DNA of 64,000 bases, from positions 129,766,695 to 129,830,694 of the forward strand of contig CM070904.1 of the NCBI GenBank assembly GCA_036417435.1, read 5' to 3'. Source of the stretch: Inia geoffrensis (lineage: Eukaryota; Chordata; Mammalia; Artiodactyla; Iniidae). Shown one piece after another: positions 50,360 to 61,335 of this stretch; the stretch's first letter is position 1, and each line of letters starts with the position of its first letter. The position numbers and the translations under genes were made by a program. The notes below the pieces were generated by a model. That model did no database searches. It was not told the origin of the DNA and saw nothing but the letters and a program-made list of their open reading frames with translations.

Positions 50360-50700
50360 TCACGAGTCAGAAAGATGTTAATGCTGTTTAAACCAATAAT
50401 AACTCTTCTGGGATGTCAGCCTAAGGAAAAGTCTAAAAGTGGAAGATGTCCTTTGCAGTATTGTTTATAATGATGAGAAATTGCAAGCAATCAAAGCTGT
50501 CCAGATGTAGGAAACTGGCAGTGTAAGTTATCTACATTAAATCTGTAAGATGTTATATGTCTGAAATTATTTGAAGGTTTTGGAACAACATGGGGAAATG
50601 GCTGGGAAGTCATAATACAGAAGTGTTAGTAGAATATTACATCTTTTCTGTTGTCATAATTAAGAAAAATATATGTGTACATTCAATAATGAGTTGATCT
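50360..50700 (+). mobile_element. Old L1 (L1M-type) 3' fragment
   Basis: CAGCCTAAGGAAAAGTCTAA, TTTGCAGTATTGTTTATAAT, AATGATGAGAAATTGCAAGC and GGTTTTGGAACAACATGGGG follow the sense pattern of old L1 ORF2 C-terminal ends. Confidence 0.6.
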
Positions 50701-51022
50701 ATTAGATGGGATTTTGGTAGACTTCTATTTTACATCATTTGTGTATCTGCATAACCTTGCAAAATAAATTTCAGTAATTTATAGAACAAAACATACTCCC
50801 ATTTTTTCCCCATGACATCATCATTAGAACAGGGAGAAGTCAGAATAAAATGAGCTATTTCTACATTTTAGGAAATAACCATGAACTATCTAGTTCCAGG
50901 ATTTTCAATTCTGGGCATGGCCACAGTGTTGCATTTAGTGTAATTACATTTGTCATTACCACTGGGTCTGGACTCTGTACATTCTGTTTTCTCTGGTAAG
51001 CATACTGCAGAAAACATATAAC

Positions 51023-51041
51023 CAAAAAAAAAAAAAAAAAA
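51023..51041. repeat. Poly-A tract
   Basis: A run of about 18-19 A, with no recognisable retrotransposon body next to it. Confidence 0.85.
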
Positions 51042-51871
51042 ATGCATAGCATTCTGAGAAACACAAGATTCCTATCTCAATAGTAGATGTGTTGAATTGC
51101 ACGCTTTTACAAAACAAGTATTACATAATGTTGCATCTTTAAGAAAAGCTACTGAAGGTGTCCTTGAAAAAAAAAAAATCCTCTTAGCCTGAAATCCTGG
51201 TTGCCAAAAGGAGGGCAGATTTCCAATGCAAATAGTGAGGCGAATGGGCCCTCCTCACAGGCACTTAGATCGTTTGTATCTCACTTTTCATGGTAGTGTT
51301 GTGAATTATATTATTTTTGGGTTTATAATTAGAGGACCGAACAGATGGCGAAGGCCTAGTTTGAAGTGATGCGGCCATTGGAAGAGCCTCGGTCGTCCCG
51401 TCCTGATTCCAGCAGACCTGGTTTTCCCACCCGCACTCGGAATGGGGCACGGTGTAGCTGTAGGTTTGCACAGTTTTTATAACATTTGAAGCCACATAGG
51501 AATGAAAAAGGGCCTATAAGAGCAATCGCTATTTCAGAGGGTGAGGCCTTCGAGGGGAAGAGTGAGTTCCTATCAATCCTATTTCTGTAGTTACGATTTT
51601 TTAAAAAAATTACGAAGTCCCACGATGGACGTAAATGTCTCTTTCACACTCACGTGTTCATAGAATCTTCTTTGGGTTTTTCTCCTCCACACCCAGTGTA
51701 CGAAGAACTTCATTATCACCATCACCAAGCAATTCTGCCCTTTTCCAGGCTCTTTCACCAGTAAGTCAAATGCCAAGTATTGTTTTCCTAGTTGAAGCCT
51801 TGGTAGGGTCAAGTCTCATTATTGAAGGTAGACCAAAGTCAGGATGTGCAGTGAGCAGAATTCTGTATTAA

Positions 51872-51895
51872 GAAAAAAAAAAAAAAAAAAAAAAA
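51872..51895. repeat. Poly-A tract
   Basis: A run of about 23 A. No recognisable SINE or processed-gene body precedes it. Confidence 0.85.
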
Positions 51896-52009
51896 GATTG
51901 TTGATGAATCTCTGTTTAAATGCTATGAAAAGCCTTGTTTCAGGGTATATTTTAAAAAATCAGAACAGGCTATTTTTAATGTAATAAGCCTATAGCTTCA
52001 AAGAGGAAT

Positions 52010-52200
52010 TCTCCCTTTGATGTCATTTGGTGGATGAAAACATTCTTGTTCAATAGAAAACCAGCATCTTTTTCATGCTCGTGTGAGATCAGGCAAGCTA
52101 TAAATGCCATATCCGCTTTGAAATGCAAATTGTTTAAAGAAAAATAGCATATGGTGGAGGTAAGTACCTTTTCAAATCAACCCTTACACTTTAGGGATGT
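52010..52200. promoter_or_regulatory. Candidate conserved element with SOX-POU composite motif
   Basis: This repeat-free block contains CTTTGAAATGCAAAT at 52116-52130: a SOX-like CTTTG next to a perfect POU octamer ATGCAAAT, in the same order and spacing as the known SOX2-OCT composite site with one base different. CCCTTTGATG (TCF/LEF-like) lies near 52012-52022. Conservation was not tested. Confidence 0.35.
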
Positions 52201-53034
52201 AAAAGCAAAGCTAAAATTATTCTTTGGGAAGAATCTGGCGCTTTTGACACATGGAAGCTTTGCACTAATCAGCCGGCCCAGTGGGCACACACATCTCCAT
52301 ATCAAGGTGTGGGGCTCCGTGGATTAGCATCCTAATGCGGCGGCCCCTGCTCAGCAAGGCCAGCAGCCAGCTGATCAGTAGAGAGGATCTTTGAGGACAC
52401 ACTCTCCTGTGTTCAGAATGGGCCAGGAAGTCGACCACGTATGTCATCATAACACAGATACTGTTCGGGGAAAAAAAAAAAATACTGAGACAATACCAAA
52501 TGGATCCTTTTGTGCGTCGCTCCCTCTGGATGCCGGCACCCCACACTTCGTAGGGCTGGGCCGCTCTTTGGGATGTAACACCGGTGAAACTGTCTCCCTG
52601 CTCCTTGGTGACTTCCTCTCATACTCCCTGATCTGACCTCTGCCTTCACAAACCATTCAAATGAGGTTTTTGCGGGGTGGGGGGTAAATTTTATGGATTA
52701 ACATACACTTACCAAATCCTAAGTTCCAGCGAAGTGTACGGGTGACCAGCACGTAAGTCCAATCGCAGCACATGGCTGGCAGCCCAGGAAGCCCCCGGGC
52801 CCCATCGCATCACTGTTCACATCTTCCCCTACACACACACGAGGGTGAGCATCGTCTCATTTCCCACTCCGTAGATGGGCTTGGCCTGTTGCGTTTGACC
52901 CCTTGTATGGTTGTATGGGACCAGGACAGGTGGAGCCCTCGTGTTTGTCTCCTTCGGATCCACAGCCTCTCTGTGGTGTCTGTCCTGTTGTGGCCCATGT
53001 CAGAGGCCATTCATCTTATCGGTGTGGATCTACC

Positions 53035-53115
53035 ATGAGGTACCCATGGTGGGTGGATGGACGTTTCAGCCATTCTCGATAATTCTGCCATGAACGTTCT
53101 TGTACGTGTGTTCTG
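53035..53115 (-). mobile_element. Very old L1 fragment, antisense
   Basis: GGGTGGATGGACGTTTCAGCC, then TTCTGCCATGAACGTTCTTG and TACGTGTGTTCTGGTGG resemble the complement of the L1 ORF2 C-terminal region of an old family. Low similarity. Confidence 0.45.
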
Positions 53116-53159
53116 GTGGATTGTTTCTGCATGTCTGTCTGATTTTTTTGTCCTTTTTC

Positions 53160-53578
53160 ATTTTTAATTTTTTTTTATTACAGTATAGTTGCTGTACAAT
53201 ATTACATAAGTTACAGGTGTACAAGATCGTGAGTCACAATTCTTAAAGGTTATACTCCATTTAGAGTTACTATAAAATATTGGCTCTATTCCCTGTGTTG
53301 TACAGTATATTCTTGTAGCTTATTTTATACCTAATAGTTTGTACCACTTACTCCCCTCTCCCCACTGGTAACAGCTACTTCATTCTCTGTATCTGTGTGT
53401 CAGCTTCTTTCTTTGTCGTATTCAGTCATTTGTTGTATGTTTTAGATTTCACATTAAGTGATATCACATAGCGTTTGTCTTTCTCTGTCTGACTTACTTC
53501 ACTTAGCATAGTGACCTCCAAGTCCATCCATGTTGCTGCAAATGGCAAAATGTGATTCTTTTGTATGGTTGAGTAATA

Positions 53579-53615
<37 letters not shown>

Positions 53616-53655
53616 ACCACATCTTCTTTATCCATTCGTCTGTTTATGTTGGTGT
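53160..53655 (-). mobile_element. L1 3' end (cetartiodactyl type), antisense, with internal GT repeat
   Basis: TTGCTGTACAATATTACATA, TATTCCCTGTGTTGTACAGT, CATTAAGTGATATCACATAG and GACTTACTTCACTTAGCATA are the complement of the L1 3' UTR and ORF2 end. On the minus strand EYYSTIQKNHILPFAATWMD is still readable. A GT microsatellite (53581-53613) has grown inside it. Confidence 0.88.
53581..53613. repeat. GT microsatellite
   Basis: About 16 GT units, uninterrupted, inside the antisense L1. A likely polymorphic marker. Confidence 0.95.
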
Positions 53656-55259
53656 GATTTTAATCCACAGGGATGTGAAAGAAAAAAGAGGAATCTTTTA
53701 AGAAACAAAGAACGAATTGGGCTCTTCTGTGAAAGCTTCACATCAGGTTTGGGTTGTCGGGGGATAGTGTTAGGTAGTGTCGCCTCTTTCCATATTATTA
53801 TTTACAGAGATGGGCCAATTCCAACGTCTAAAATAAATCTCCAGTGTTCCATGAAGTTTCCCCTGAAGCTTCCAGCAGGCATGATATCCTGCCTCTTTGA
53901 CCTTCTCGCGGCTCTTGTGTTCCTTGCCCTGCATATTGGCCCCTCGTGGGCTTGTCTGAGGCCTTCTCCTGGACCAGACGGTGGCTGGTCCAGGGACTGT
54001 CTTCTTCATCGTGCCCAGCACGGCAGGGGTTCCACGCAGCGAGACAAGGAAATGTAGTAGTAGTTCGGTGTTAGAACTGGTGGCCAGGACTGTGCAGGGT
54101 CCGATTTTACCCTCCCTGCAAGTTCCACCAGCCTGCCTGTTTCCTGGATGGTGAGACCCCTGGGTCAGGACAAACGACAGCTTGTTACTCACAGCAGTAG
54201 CAGTGGCCAGAGTCCCAGCAGTGTCGTGCACCAGTTCCCTCGGGGCCAGGTGACACCAGCATACACAGTGCATCACATTACAGGAGAGGAACCCCGAGCT
54301 TAGGAGACCCCAGTCTTGTATAATGGGGTACAGGCACGCCTGCCCAGCCTTTGCCCTGGAACATGACGTTATCATCCCGACAGCACGCAGATCCACCCTC
54401 CTCTGGAGGGAGACGGTCTCTCCATCCGCCAAGTCTGTTCACTGCACAGACATTCCTGAAAAGATCATCAGAACAAAAAGTTGCCACCCCCCTGTGCCGT
54501 GCAATGAGGGACCCGTGGACCTGTCTGCCAGCAGGAGGGGGGTATCCTGGGAGAGCTCAGGCCCAGGGAGGGTGGAAGACGGGGATTAGGGGAGAGAAGG
54601 GAACGAAAGATGAAAAGTGCCCTTCCCACCAACAGGCCGGCACAGCCCTGGTGCGCATCTCGGAGAGGCGAGCACCCACCCGCCTCCTGTTAAGGCCTTG
54701 TGTCTGCTCGGATCTCAGTGAGCTAGAAACAGTTGTTAGACCTGCCCCCTGTGCTCCGGGGAAGGGGACGTCCCACTCTGGCTTGTGGAATCTCTTCTCT
54801 ATAGAGAAACACAGGCGTGCCTCAAAGACAGCAAGTTCCAGCCCTGTTCTGAGTCCCCCCTGTTGGAGAGACCCCAGCCTCTTGTCTTGTTTTCTTGAAA
54901 TTCTGTAGCAAACAGATACGGTTTAGGTGGTCAGCTGCCTGGGAGAGGAAGCAGTCTTCCTCCCCTGGGCATCACCAGGGCCCTGGTTGGGCAGGGCTCC
55001 TCTCAGACCGTGTGCCCCTGCGGTGATTAGCTAATCAACACGGCAGCCACCCCGCCCAGAGCGAGGTGTTTCTGTGGATCGTTGTGGGCCATTTGGGCTT
55101 TAGATCCCCAGCTCTTCTCTTGATCACCGGGCGCCGAGGCCTCTGCCTCACTTCAGGCTGACTCTGACTGCCCTTAGAACAGTGTTTAGGCATCACTTGA
55201 TCGCAGGTGGTCTTGATTTTAAGACCCTTTGCTCTCACGGAATCAGATAAGCCACAAGT

Positions 55260-55345
55260 GAGAACTCCAGATCCACAGCCTTAATTAATAACTTATTAAT
55301 GTGAAATGAATTGCCATTCGATGAGAGAGGTCACCCGTGCTTGAG
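55260..55345. promoter_or_regulatory. Candidate short conserved element
   Basis: CCTTAATTAATAACTTATTA and ATGAATTGCCATTCGATGAG give several homeodomain-type cores in a repeat-free region. Conservation was not tested. Confidence 0.25.
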
Positions 55346-57520
55346 TACTTGGAGAGGAGAGAAAGTGATTTGAAACTTAGCATCTCCTTATATGCTTAGA
55401 GGTGTTTTCAAAAGTGGTGAACACTCCCTGAGTGCTAACACGTAGGGCAGAAGCCGGGACAGGTCAGCATTACTTGACCAGTTAGGTTCATTCAGGAACA
55501 GAAATGAACTTACGCACTAGCCTCTGTTGGGTGTGTGTGTGTGCGTGCATGCACTTGAAAATAAGCATCAGAAATTATGACATAAAATACTGTCATTAGA
55601 TTTTAACTCTGTATGGTTAATAAAGATATTCATGAAACAGTTGGAGGGTAGTTGGTTGCTTTGACCGAAGGATTTACACAAAGTAAGTAGAAAGGCCTCA
55701 AAATATGACCACTGGCCCAAGACTGCTCATGCTTGGGACAAGATGTGTCATGAGCCACATTAAGCCAGCAAGCCTACTTCCACAGTGTCGTGACCAAGTC
55801 TGTGGACCACTGGTTTGCTTCAGAGTTGGAACGTGTGTTTTTATGCATTTACATTTACAGGCAAGCACCTGTTTGTGGAACTCCAAAGTATATATATTTA
55901 GGGCAGAAACAATATTTCTTACCCTTCACAATTTTTTTTGTTTCCTTATGTCACAATTAGTTGATCGTTTATTACTTGATTTTCAGAAACATTTTAACAA
56001 ATTACAGTGAATGGGCATGTATAAAAAAGAGATTTACTCTCGAGAGAAAATGAGAAATGTTTTCCTTCTGAAATGAGAATCGTCCTCGGTATATTTTTGG
56101 AAGCTTTTGTAACTCGTGGTCACCAAAGATCAGGAAGTAGTAGGCAGGCAGGTAATTGAGTGAAGCTGGGAGGGTGTGGGCAGGAGGGCTGGTGTGGGCC
56201 CTGGCTTCTAGCCGTGTAGATTCAGACACAACCCAGACAGATTCAAGGCATGGAGTCAACTGACTGTTCCTGAGCATAAACATAGGCCCATGGCTGCCAC
56301 GTATTCTTATTTTTCAAACGATGCCAGAAACCACAGATTTTTAGATGCACACTCCCAAATTTAATTCTACTTAAAAAAGAAATCATTTCCCTCTAAGCAA
56401 AAACACATCTATGAGCTCAACCCAGACGCCAGACCCCAAGATTATGGATCTGTTTTAAAATTTTCCTTCTATAACCATGTGTCCGTGTACACACATTCAT
56501 TTGGCCAAAATTCAGTCATGGTGTCATGGTGTCTCTGTTTCGTCCGACAATTGGGAATCGGGTGTGCTTGGGATAAGGAGACCCTCGCCAGCTGGAAGGC
56601 CCTCACGGCGGGCTTTCTGAATGATTCCATGCAGCTGTTTTGGGTCTCGTACGGATTCTGCAGTCAGACACCAGGACCACACAGCCTTGACGGAGTTTCC
56701 CTACCCCAGAGATCCCAGTTTGGTTCCTTGGGGGCCCTTCAGAGGAGCTGAACCCCAGAGTGGATCCACCATCAGCTTAATGTGCTGAAAATTCCATTCG
56801 ACAAACAGCTGGAAGTTTAAAAACCAGATGTTTGATCAGCACCCCATAGTTTTTCATTAGCTTGTACATTTTAAGGAATCTACTCTTTCCCTGCTAGACG
56901 TTTGGCCATAAGACGAAGAACTTGTCATCCTAAGGGCTACCTCTTGATCCGATGTCTCTGTGTGCATGCTTCCTGCGTCCCTGACCCAGAGTTCAGACGG
57001 ACTCGGCTGTCCTGGGTGCTTGTGGCTACTCACTCCTGGACTTTGGCACCACGTGGTCAGTGCTATAGACGCACTAAGATAATTCTCTCTGCCTTTTGAC
57101 TGGAGTATGTCAGGAGGGTCTGGGGCTGGTCGTCCTCGGAGCCACACCCCAGACAGAGTGAACAGGAAAGGGGCACTGCTGCACTCATCTGCCCAAAGAC
57201 GGATGGATGGTGAATTTATTTTTGGTTTTTCAGGTGTTTGGGCCTTGTGTGCCTACAGGTGGTATGAAATGAGGTTTTGTGGACAAATCCCACCCTTGAT
57301 CATGACTTGCCAGGGGTACAGATGAGCGTTGAAGGGAGGAAGGGATCATCCCCCTGACATGAGCACCAAACAGTAGGTGTCCCCGTGGGCAGCACGGGCT
57401 CAGGGGGCCCGGCTCAGAGTGGGTCGCAGCCCACATGCAGCTTCTCGCTGTGCTTTTGCTCCTATTCTCTTTCCATCACTTCTTTTTCCTTCCACCCACC
57501 ATAAAAATGTTAGCTTTTTT

Positions 57521-57894
57521 TTTTTAATAAAGCTCTTTTTTTATACAATTAGTTTTTATCTATTTATTTATTTACTTATTTTTGGCTGCGTTGGTTCTCT
57601 GTTGCTGCGCGCGGGCTTCCGCTAGTTGCGGCGAGCAGGGGCTACTCTTCGTTGCGGTACGTGTGCTTCTCATTGCGGTGGCTTCTCGTTGCAGAGCACG
57701 GGCTCTAGGCGCACGGGCTCAGTAGTTGTGGCACACGGGCTCAGTAGTTGTGGCTCACGGGCTCTAGGCCCACCGACCGGCTCAGTAGTTGTGGCGCACG
57801 CGGCATGTGGGGTCTTCCCGGACCAGGGCTTGAACCCGTGTCCCCTGCGTTGGCAGGTGGATTCTTGACCCCGGTGCCACCAGGGAAGTCCCTT
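57521..57894 (-). mobile_element. CHR-type SINE, long form, antisense
   Basis: The complement shows the TTATTTTTGGCTGCGTTGGT tail side, AGTTGTGGC repeats and the ACCAGGGAAGTCCC end. The target site AATGTTAGCTTTTTT (57506-57520) is repeated as AACGTTAGCGTTTTT at 57895-57909, with two differences at CpG-type positions. Confidence 0.92.
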
Positions 57895-58977
57895 AACGTT
57901 AGCGTTTTTATGAATTCACGTGGTGAAAGTGGAAGGGGCCTCAGAGCCTCAGGAGGAGTTGTGAACCCCTTAAATGGTGGGCGTGCGGGACCAGGGTCCC
58001 CACAGGGGAGGGAAGGCAGAGGCCCACACCCTCCTGCTCAGAAGGGTTTCTTTGCAAAGGGACAGAGGTGTGGGCGGAGAGAAGCCGGGAGGTAGTACAG
58101 GCACCAGGGCTGGCAGAGTGGCACCAGGACCACCACGGACCCGAAGGGAAAGGAGGGCGGGGGTGGCCCAGGCGAGCCCCCAGCGAAGGGACAGCTAGCC
58201 CAGGGTGCCCGCTCAGGGAGGGGGGCCAGGGATGCACATCCCCACTTCACACTCCTGTGCTTCCCCCTCGTTCAGCCCAGCTGGGAGCCAGAGGTAACCC
58301 AACAGGTGCCCTCCTCAGAAGGGAGCAGGGCATAGAAGGTGTGGGAAGAAGGTGGTGGCAGACGCGGGTGTCAGCACAGGGTCAGGAGGAGACCCTGCCG
58401 TGCTGCCCGACAGGTACGCCTGGTCAGCTGCTGGGCATGCTGTCCGGCTGTTACAGTGCCCTATTGTACAGGGATCTGGCCGAGGAGAAGCGCACCCAGA
58501 AGGCAGCTCCAGGGCGCCCTAGATGATGGATGACACGTGGAGAAAACCCGGAGGAGCGTGTGATGTGTCCCTTAGCGCTGCCTCTCTGCGCCTTGGCTGC
58601 TCTGTACCTGTGAGATGCTACGCACCTGGCCCTGCTACCCAGGCTGCTGAGGGACCAGTGCTGGAGCGGGCGCCAGCTCTGGCTGACGCTGCCGTTCAGG
58701 ATGCACGAGTTTCCACGTTTTTAGGGCTCGGACAGGTCCTAAAATCAGAACATCAGAGTTGGGTGGGAGATGGGAAACTGGCTCAAGACCCTCTGCAGCT
58801 CAGCCGAGGAGCCAGGGCGGGTGCACTTCCCGGGAGCATCTTTGATCTCAGTGGTCCGAGGCAGGGAAGAGCTTTCGTTGTAGTTTTTGTTCCATGTCCA
58901 TGGTTATTTTCTGGTTTAAGTGTTTGGTTTTTAAATCAATCGGAGCTCTCCTGCAGGCCCACTCATATTTTTACGTG

Positions 58978-59020
58978 TGCCCATGTCACCTGGGGCTCCT
59001 GTTAAAAAGGCAGGGGCGGG
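58978..59020 (+). mobile_element. MER5-like hAT transposon relic, 5' part (split by a SINE)
   Basis: GTCACCTGGGGCTCCTGTTA, followed by AAAAAGGCAGG, matches the MER5 pattern. The second part resumes after the SINE, at 59230. Confidence 0.55.
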
Positions 59021-59229
59021 CTTCCCTGGTGGCGCAGTGGTGGAGGGTCCGCTTGCCGATGCAGGGGACGCGGGTTCGTGCCCCGGTCCGGGAGGATCCC
59101 ACATGCCGCGGAGCGGCTGGGCCCGTGAGCCGTGGCCGCTGAGCCTGCGCGTCCGGAGCCTGTGCTCCGCAACGGGAGAGGCCACAGCAGTGAGAGGCCC
59201 GCGTACCGCAAAAAAAAAAAAAAAAAAAA
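59021..59229 (+). mobile_element. CHR-type SINE, short form, young
   Basis: This is a near-consensus short-form SINE. Box A TGGCGCAGTGG is at 59030-59040, box B GGTTCGTGCCC is at 59073-59083, CpGs are largely intact, and an uninterrupted tail of about 20 A ends it. The target-site duplication GCAGGGGCGGG lies at 59010-59020 and 59230-59240. It looks like the youngest insertion in the window. Confidence 0.95.
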
Positions 59230-59325
59230 GCAGGGGCGGGGGTGAGGCCAGGGAGCCTGCGTTTCGAAGACGCTCCCAGGTGGTGGAGCTGCTTTCGCTA
59301 CGAGGCCCGCACTTGAGAAGATGTA
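59230..59325 (+). mobile_element. MER5-like hAT transposon relic, 3' part
   Basis: GAGCCTGCGTTTCGAAGACG, CTCCCAGGTGGTGGAGCTGC and CCCGCACTTGAGAAG match the MER5 3' half, completing the copy interrupted at 59021. Confidence 0.6.
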
Positions 59326-59607
59326 TGGGCTCCCATTCTTCCTTTCTTAGGTGCTACTTTTGGCTTGTTTTCTGGAATCCGGTAAACCTGCCTAGGAATA
59401 CTTACTTTTACGACATTCAAAATGTACCCAGTTCCCACAACAGCGTAAAATCAGCCTCATTTTTTAAGGTAGAAATATATTTTTCAAAGCAAAATCCTTC
59501 CTCTCCGTTAACCGCTTGTTTGTCCTATTTGCTCACGTTTGTTTCATTGATGATTTTGTCACTTCCGGATGCTCTGTGCGATTACAGTGAGGACCTTGTT
59601 TGTGGTG

Positions 59608-59795
59608 GAGCCCTGGTTCCTACCTCTGGCTGCTCACCAGAATCACCGAAGTCCTTTTGAAACTGCGTATCCCCTCAAGCTCTATCCCCCGACCTCCTGA
59701 ATCAAAATTTGAGTTTCTTGAAGCCTCCATTTTTAAAAAGCTCCATGGGTAATTCTGGTAATTGGCCAGATTTGGGAACTACTAATACGGTCTGT
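59608..59795 (+). mobile_element. MER5/MER20-like hAT transposon relic
   Basis: GGCTGCTCACCAGAATCACC, CCTCCTGAATCAAAATTTGA, TTTTTAAAAAGCTCCATGGG and TAATTCTGGTAATTGGCC follow the pattern of the short hAT-Charlie MER elements. Confidence 0.65.
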
Positions 59796-60670
59796 GTATT
59801 TAAAATCTTGTGCTCTGAAAACCTATGAAAACAGTTTTGAACTTCATTGGTTCCAAACTAAAACAATGGGAGGAACGTTTAAAAACGGAAACCTAATACC
59901 TTTGAAGATCTGCCTACAGATCTAATGGACGAACTCACTGGCAGCAAGGTATGATGGGCTGAGCTTTAGAGAAAGGCACTTAATTATGTTTTTGAGTCTA
60001 AAATTGGTGTGACCAGATAGATCATAATTCATGTTGATGTTGAGCAACTGATTCAAATCATTAAGTATACAATGGAGCCATTTTTCAGTGCAGTCTGTTT
60101 GCGTGCTGTGAAGTTGCTAAAGTTATTTCTCTGCGTGGTCTTCTCAAGGTTAAGAGTAAACTTACCTGGTTTAAGAGTCTGCGTTTGCACTGCTGTTGCA
60201 TCTGGCAACTTTGATTTGTGTGGATCATAAAGTATAGCTTCCCCGCGAAAAGTAACCCTCTGGCATCAGACAGTTGACCCCCGACTGGTGATCGTTTCAT
60301 TTCCATTGATGTGTGGATACAGCAGGGCTCCTTCAGTGCCCGGCTCGCTGGCCTGCCAGGAATATCGCTTTTCCCAAAAGTGGGTCTTTTGTCTTCACCG
60401 CTACTCCGCCTAGAGATGGCAGTGGTGGTGGTGTGCATCTTTGTCTTGGATTATGGTGGGTGTAGCCATCGGAAGCATCGGGTTCCTTTGTCAAGCACCA
60501 TAAGACCTGCTTCACCCTATTTTCCTCTGGAACATTGTTTCGTGTGATGCTTCCACTTGCCCTGTATCGGGACGCCGGCTGCTCTCGGTGTCAGGTCCAC
60601 GGTGTGCAGGCACGTGAGCCCCTAGACTAACTCATGCCGGTTCGGGTGTGCAGTGCGCGCTGGTGTTCAC

Positions 60671-60689
60671 CTGACTTGTTTATTCCTAG
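60671..60689 (+). promoter_or_regulatory. AGAP1: 3' splice site of AGAP1 cassette exon C
   Basis: CTGAC at 60671-60675 is a possible branch site only about 15 bases from the AG, and the pyrimidine tract (TTGTTTATTCCTAG) is short. Weak, compact acceptors are common at regulated exons, which fits the expected alternative use of this exon (inference). Confidence 0.6.
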
Positions 60690-60848
60690 GGAATGTCACT
60701 AGTGCGCCTGGGTCTCAGATGGCGAGCGGCGTCAGCCTGGGCTCCTTCAACAGCCGACCGGACGGCATGCAGCAACGGTCCTACTCTGTCTCCAGTGCCG
60801 ACCAGTGGAGCGAGGCTACGGTCATTGCAAACTCAGCCATCAGCAGTG
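60690..60848 (+). CDS. AGAP1: AGAP1 cassette exon C (53-residue PH-domain insert, alternatively spliced)
   Basis: This 159-bp exon is in phase 1 at both ends, so including or skipping it keeps the frame. It encodes GNVTSAPGSQMASGVS, then a Ser-rich stretch with FNSRPDGMQQRSYSVSSADQ and SEATVIANSAISS. The codon split across exons B and C reads GGG (Gly). On skipping, that base would join the next exon, which is outside the window. Human AGAP1 isoforms of 857 and 804 residues differ by exactly 53 residues, matching this exon (established knowledge). The insert lies inside the split PH domain and carries a basophilic-kinase-like RSYS site and several other serines, so it probably tunes lipid, AP-3 or regulatory binding (inference). 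The acceptor is TTTATTCCTAG, ending at 60689, with a possible branch site CTGAC at 60671. The donor is GTAAGA at 60849. Confidence 0.94.
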
Positions 60849-61049
60849 GTAAGAGAGGGCACAGCCCCACGGACCTGCGGCCACCTCGCGGTCCTCGGTT
60901 GTAAACCAGGGGCTGGACGTGACGCCCCGAGCTCTCCGAGCTCCGCTCTGAGGGCGGCCACCGTGTCGACGAAGCCTGGCCCGCCTTCCACCCGTGGAGT
61001 GCTTTATCCTTGATCGGCTGTCTCACCCACAGCATCTCGTGACCTTCTT

Positions 61050-61150
61050 TGGTGCAGGGAGCAGTAGATGTTCATTCCCACTTGACAGATTTGGAAACTG
61101 AGACCGCAGGCAGGGCTGAGACCCGACTGCAGGTGGTATGCCCCTGATCA
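61050..61150 (-). mobile_element. MIR fragment, antisense, short
   Basis: CCCACTTGACAGATTTGGAA and ACTGAGACCGCAGGCAGGGC resemble the MIR complement core. Confidence 0.45.
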
Positions 61151-61318
61151 CACTTCCCTACATGATGTGGCCTACACTTTCCATCATTAGTGTGCGTTTT
61201 ATGTGGTTAGGCTTTGCGGTGTTTTTGCATCAAAGGAAAACACATAATTCATTCTCTTTATCCGTTTTCCAAGATTCCTGGTACACCATCTAAGTTTTGG
61301 AGAGTCTTCCCTCTTGCC

Positions 61319-61335
61319 TTTTTTTTTTTTTTTTA
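61319..61335. repeat. Poly-T tract
   Basis: A run of about 17 T, with no element body identified beside it. Confidence 0.85.

Noticed and set aside
53770..54432. 220-residue minus-strand open frame in a GC-rich stretch
   Set aside because: Low stop density from base composition. No domain was recognised, and an overlapping + strand frame of 175 residues is equally open.
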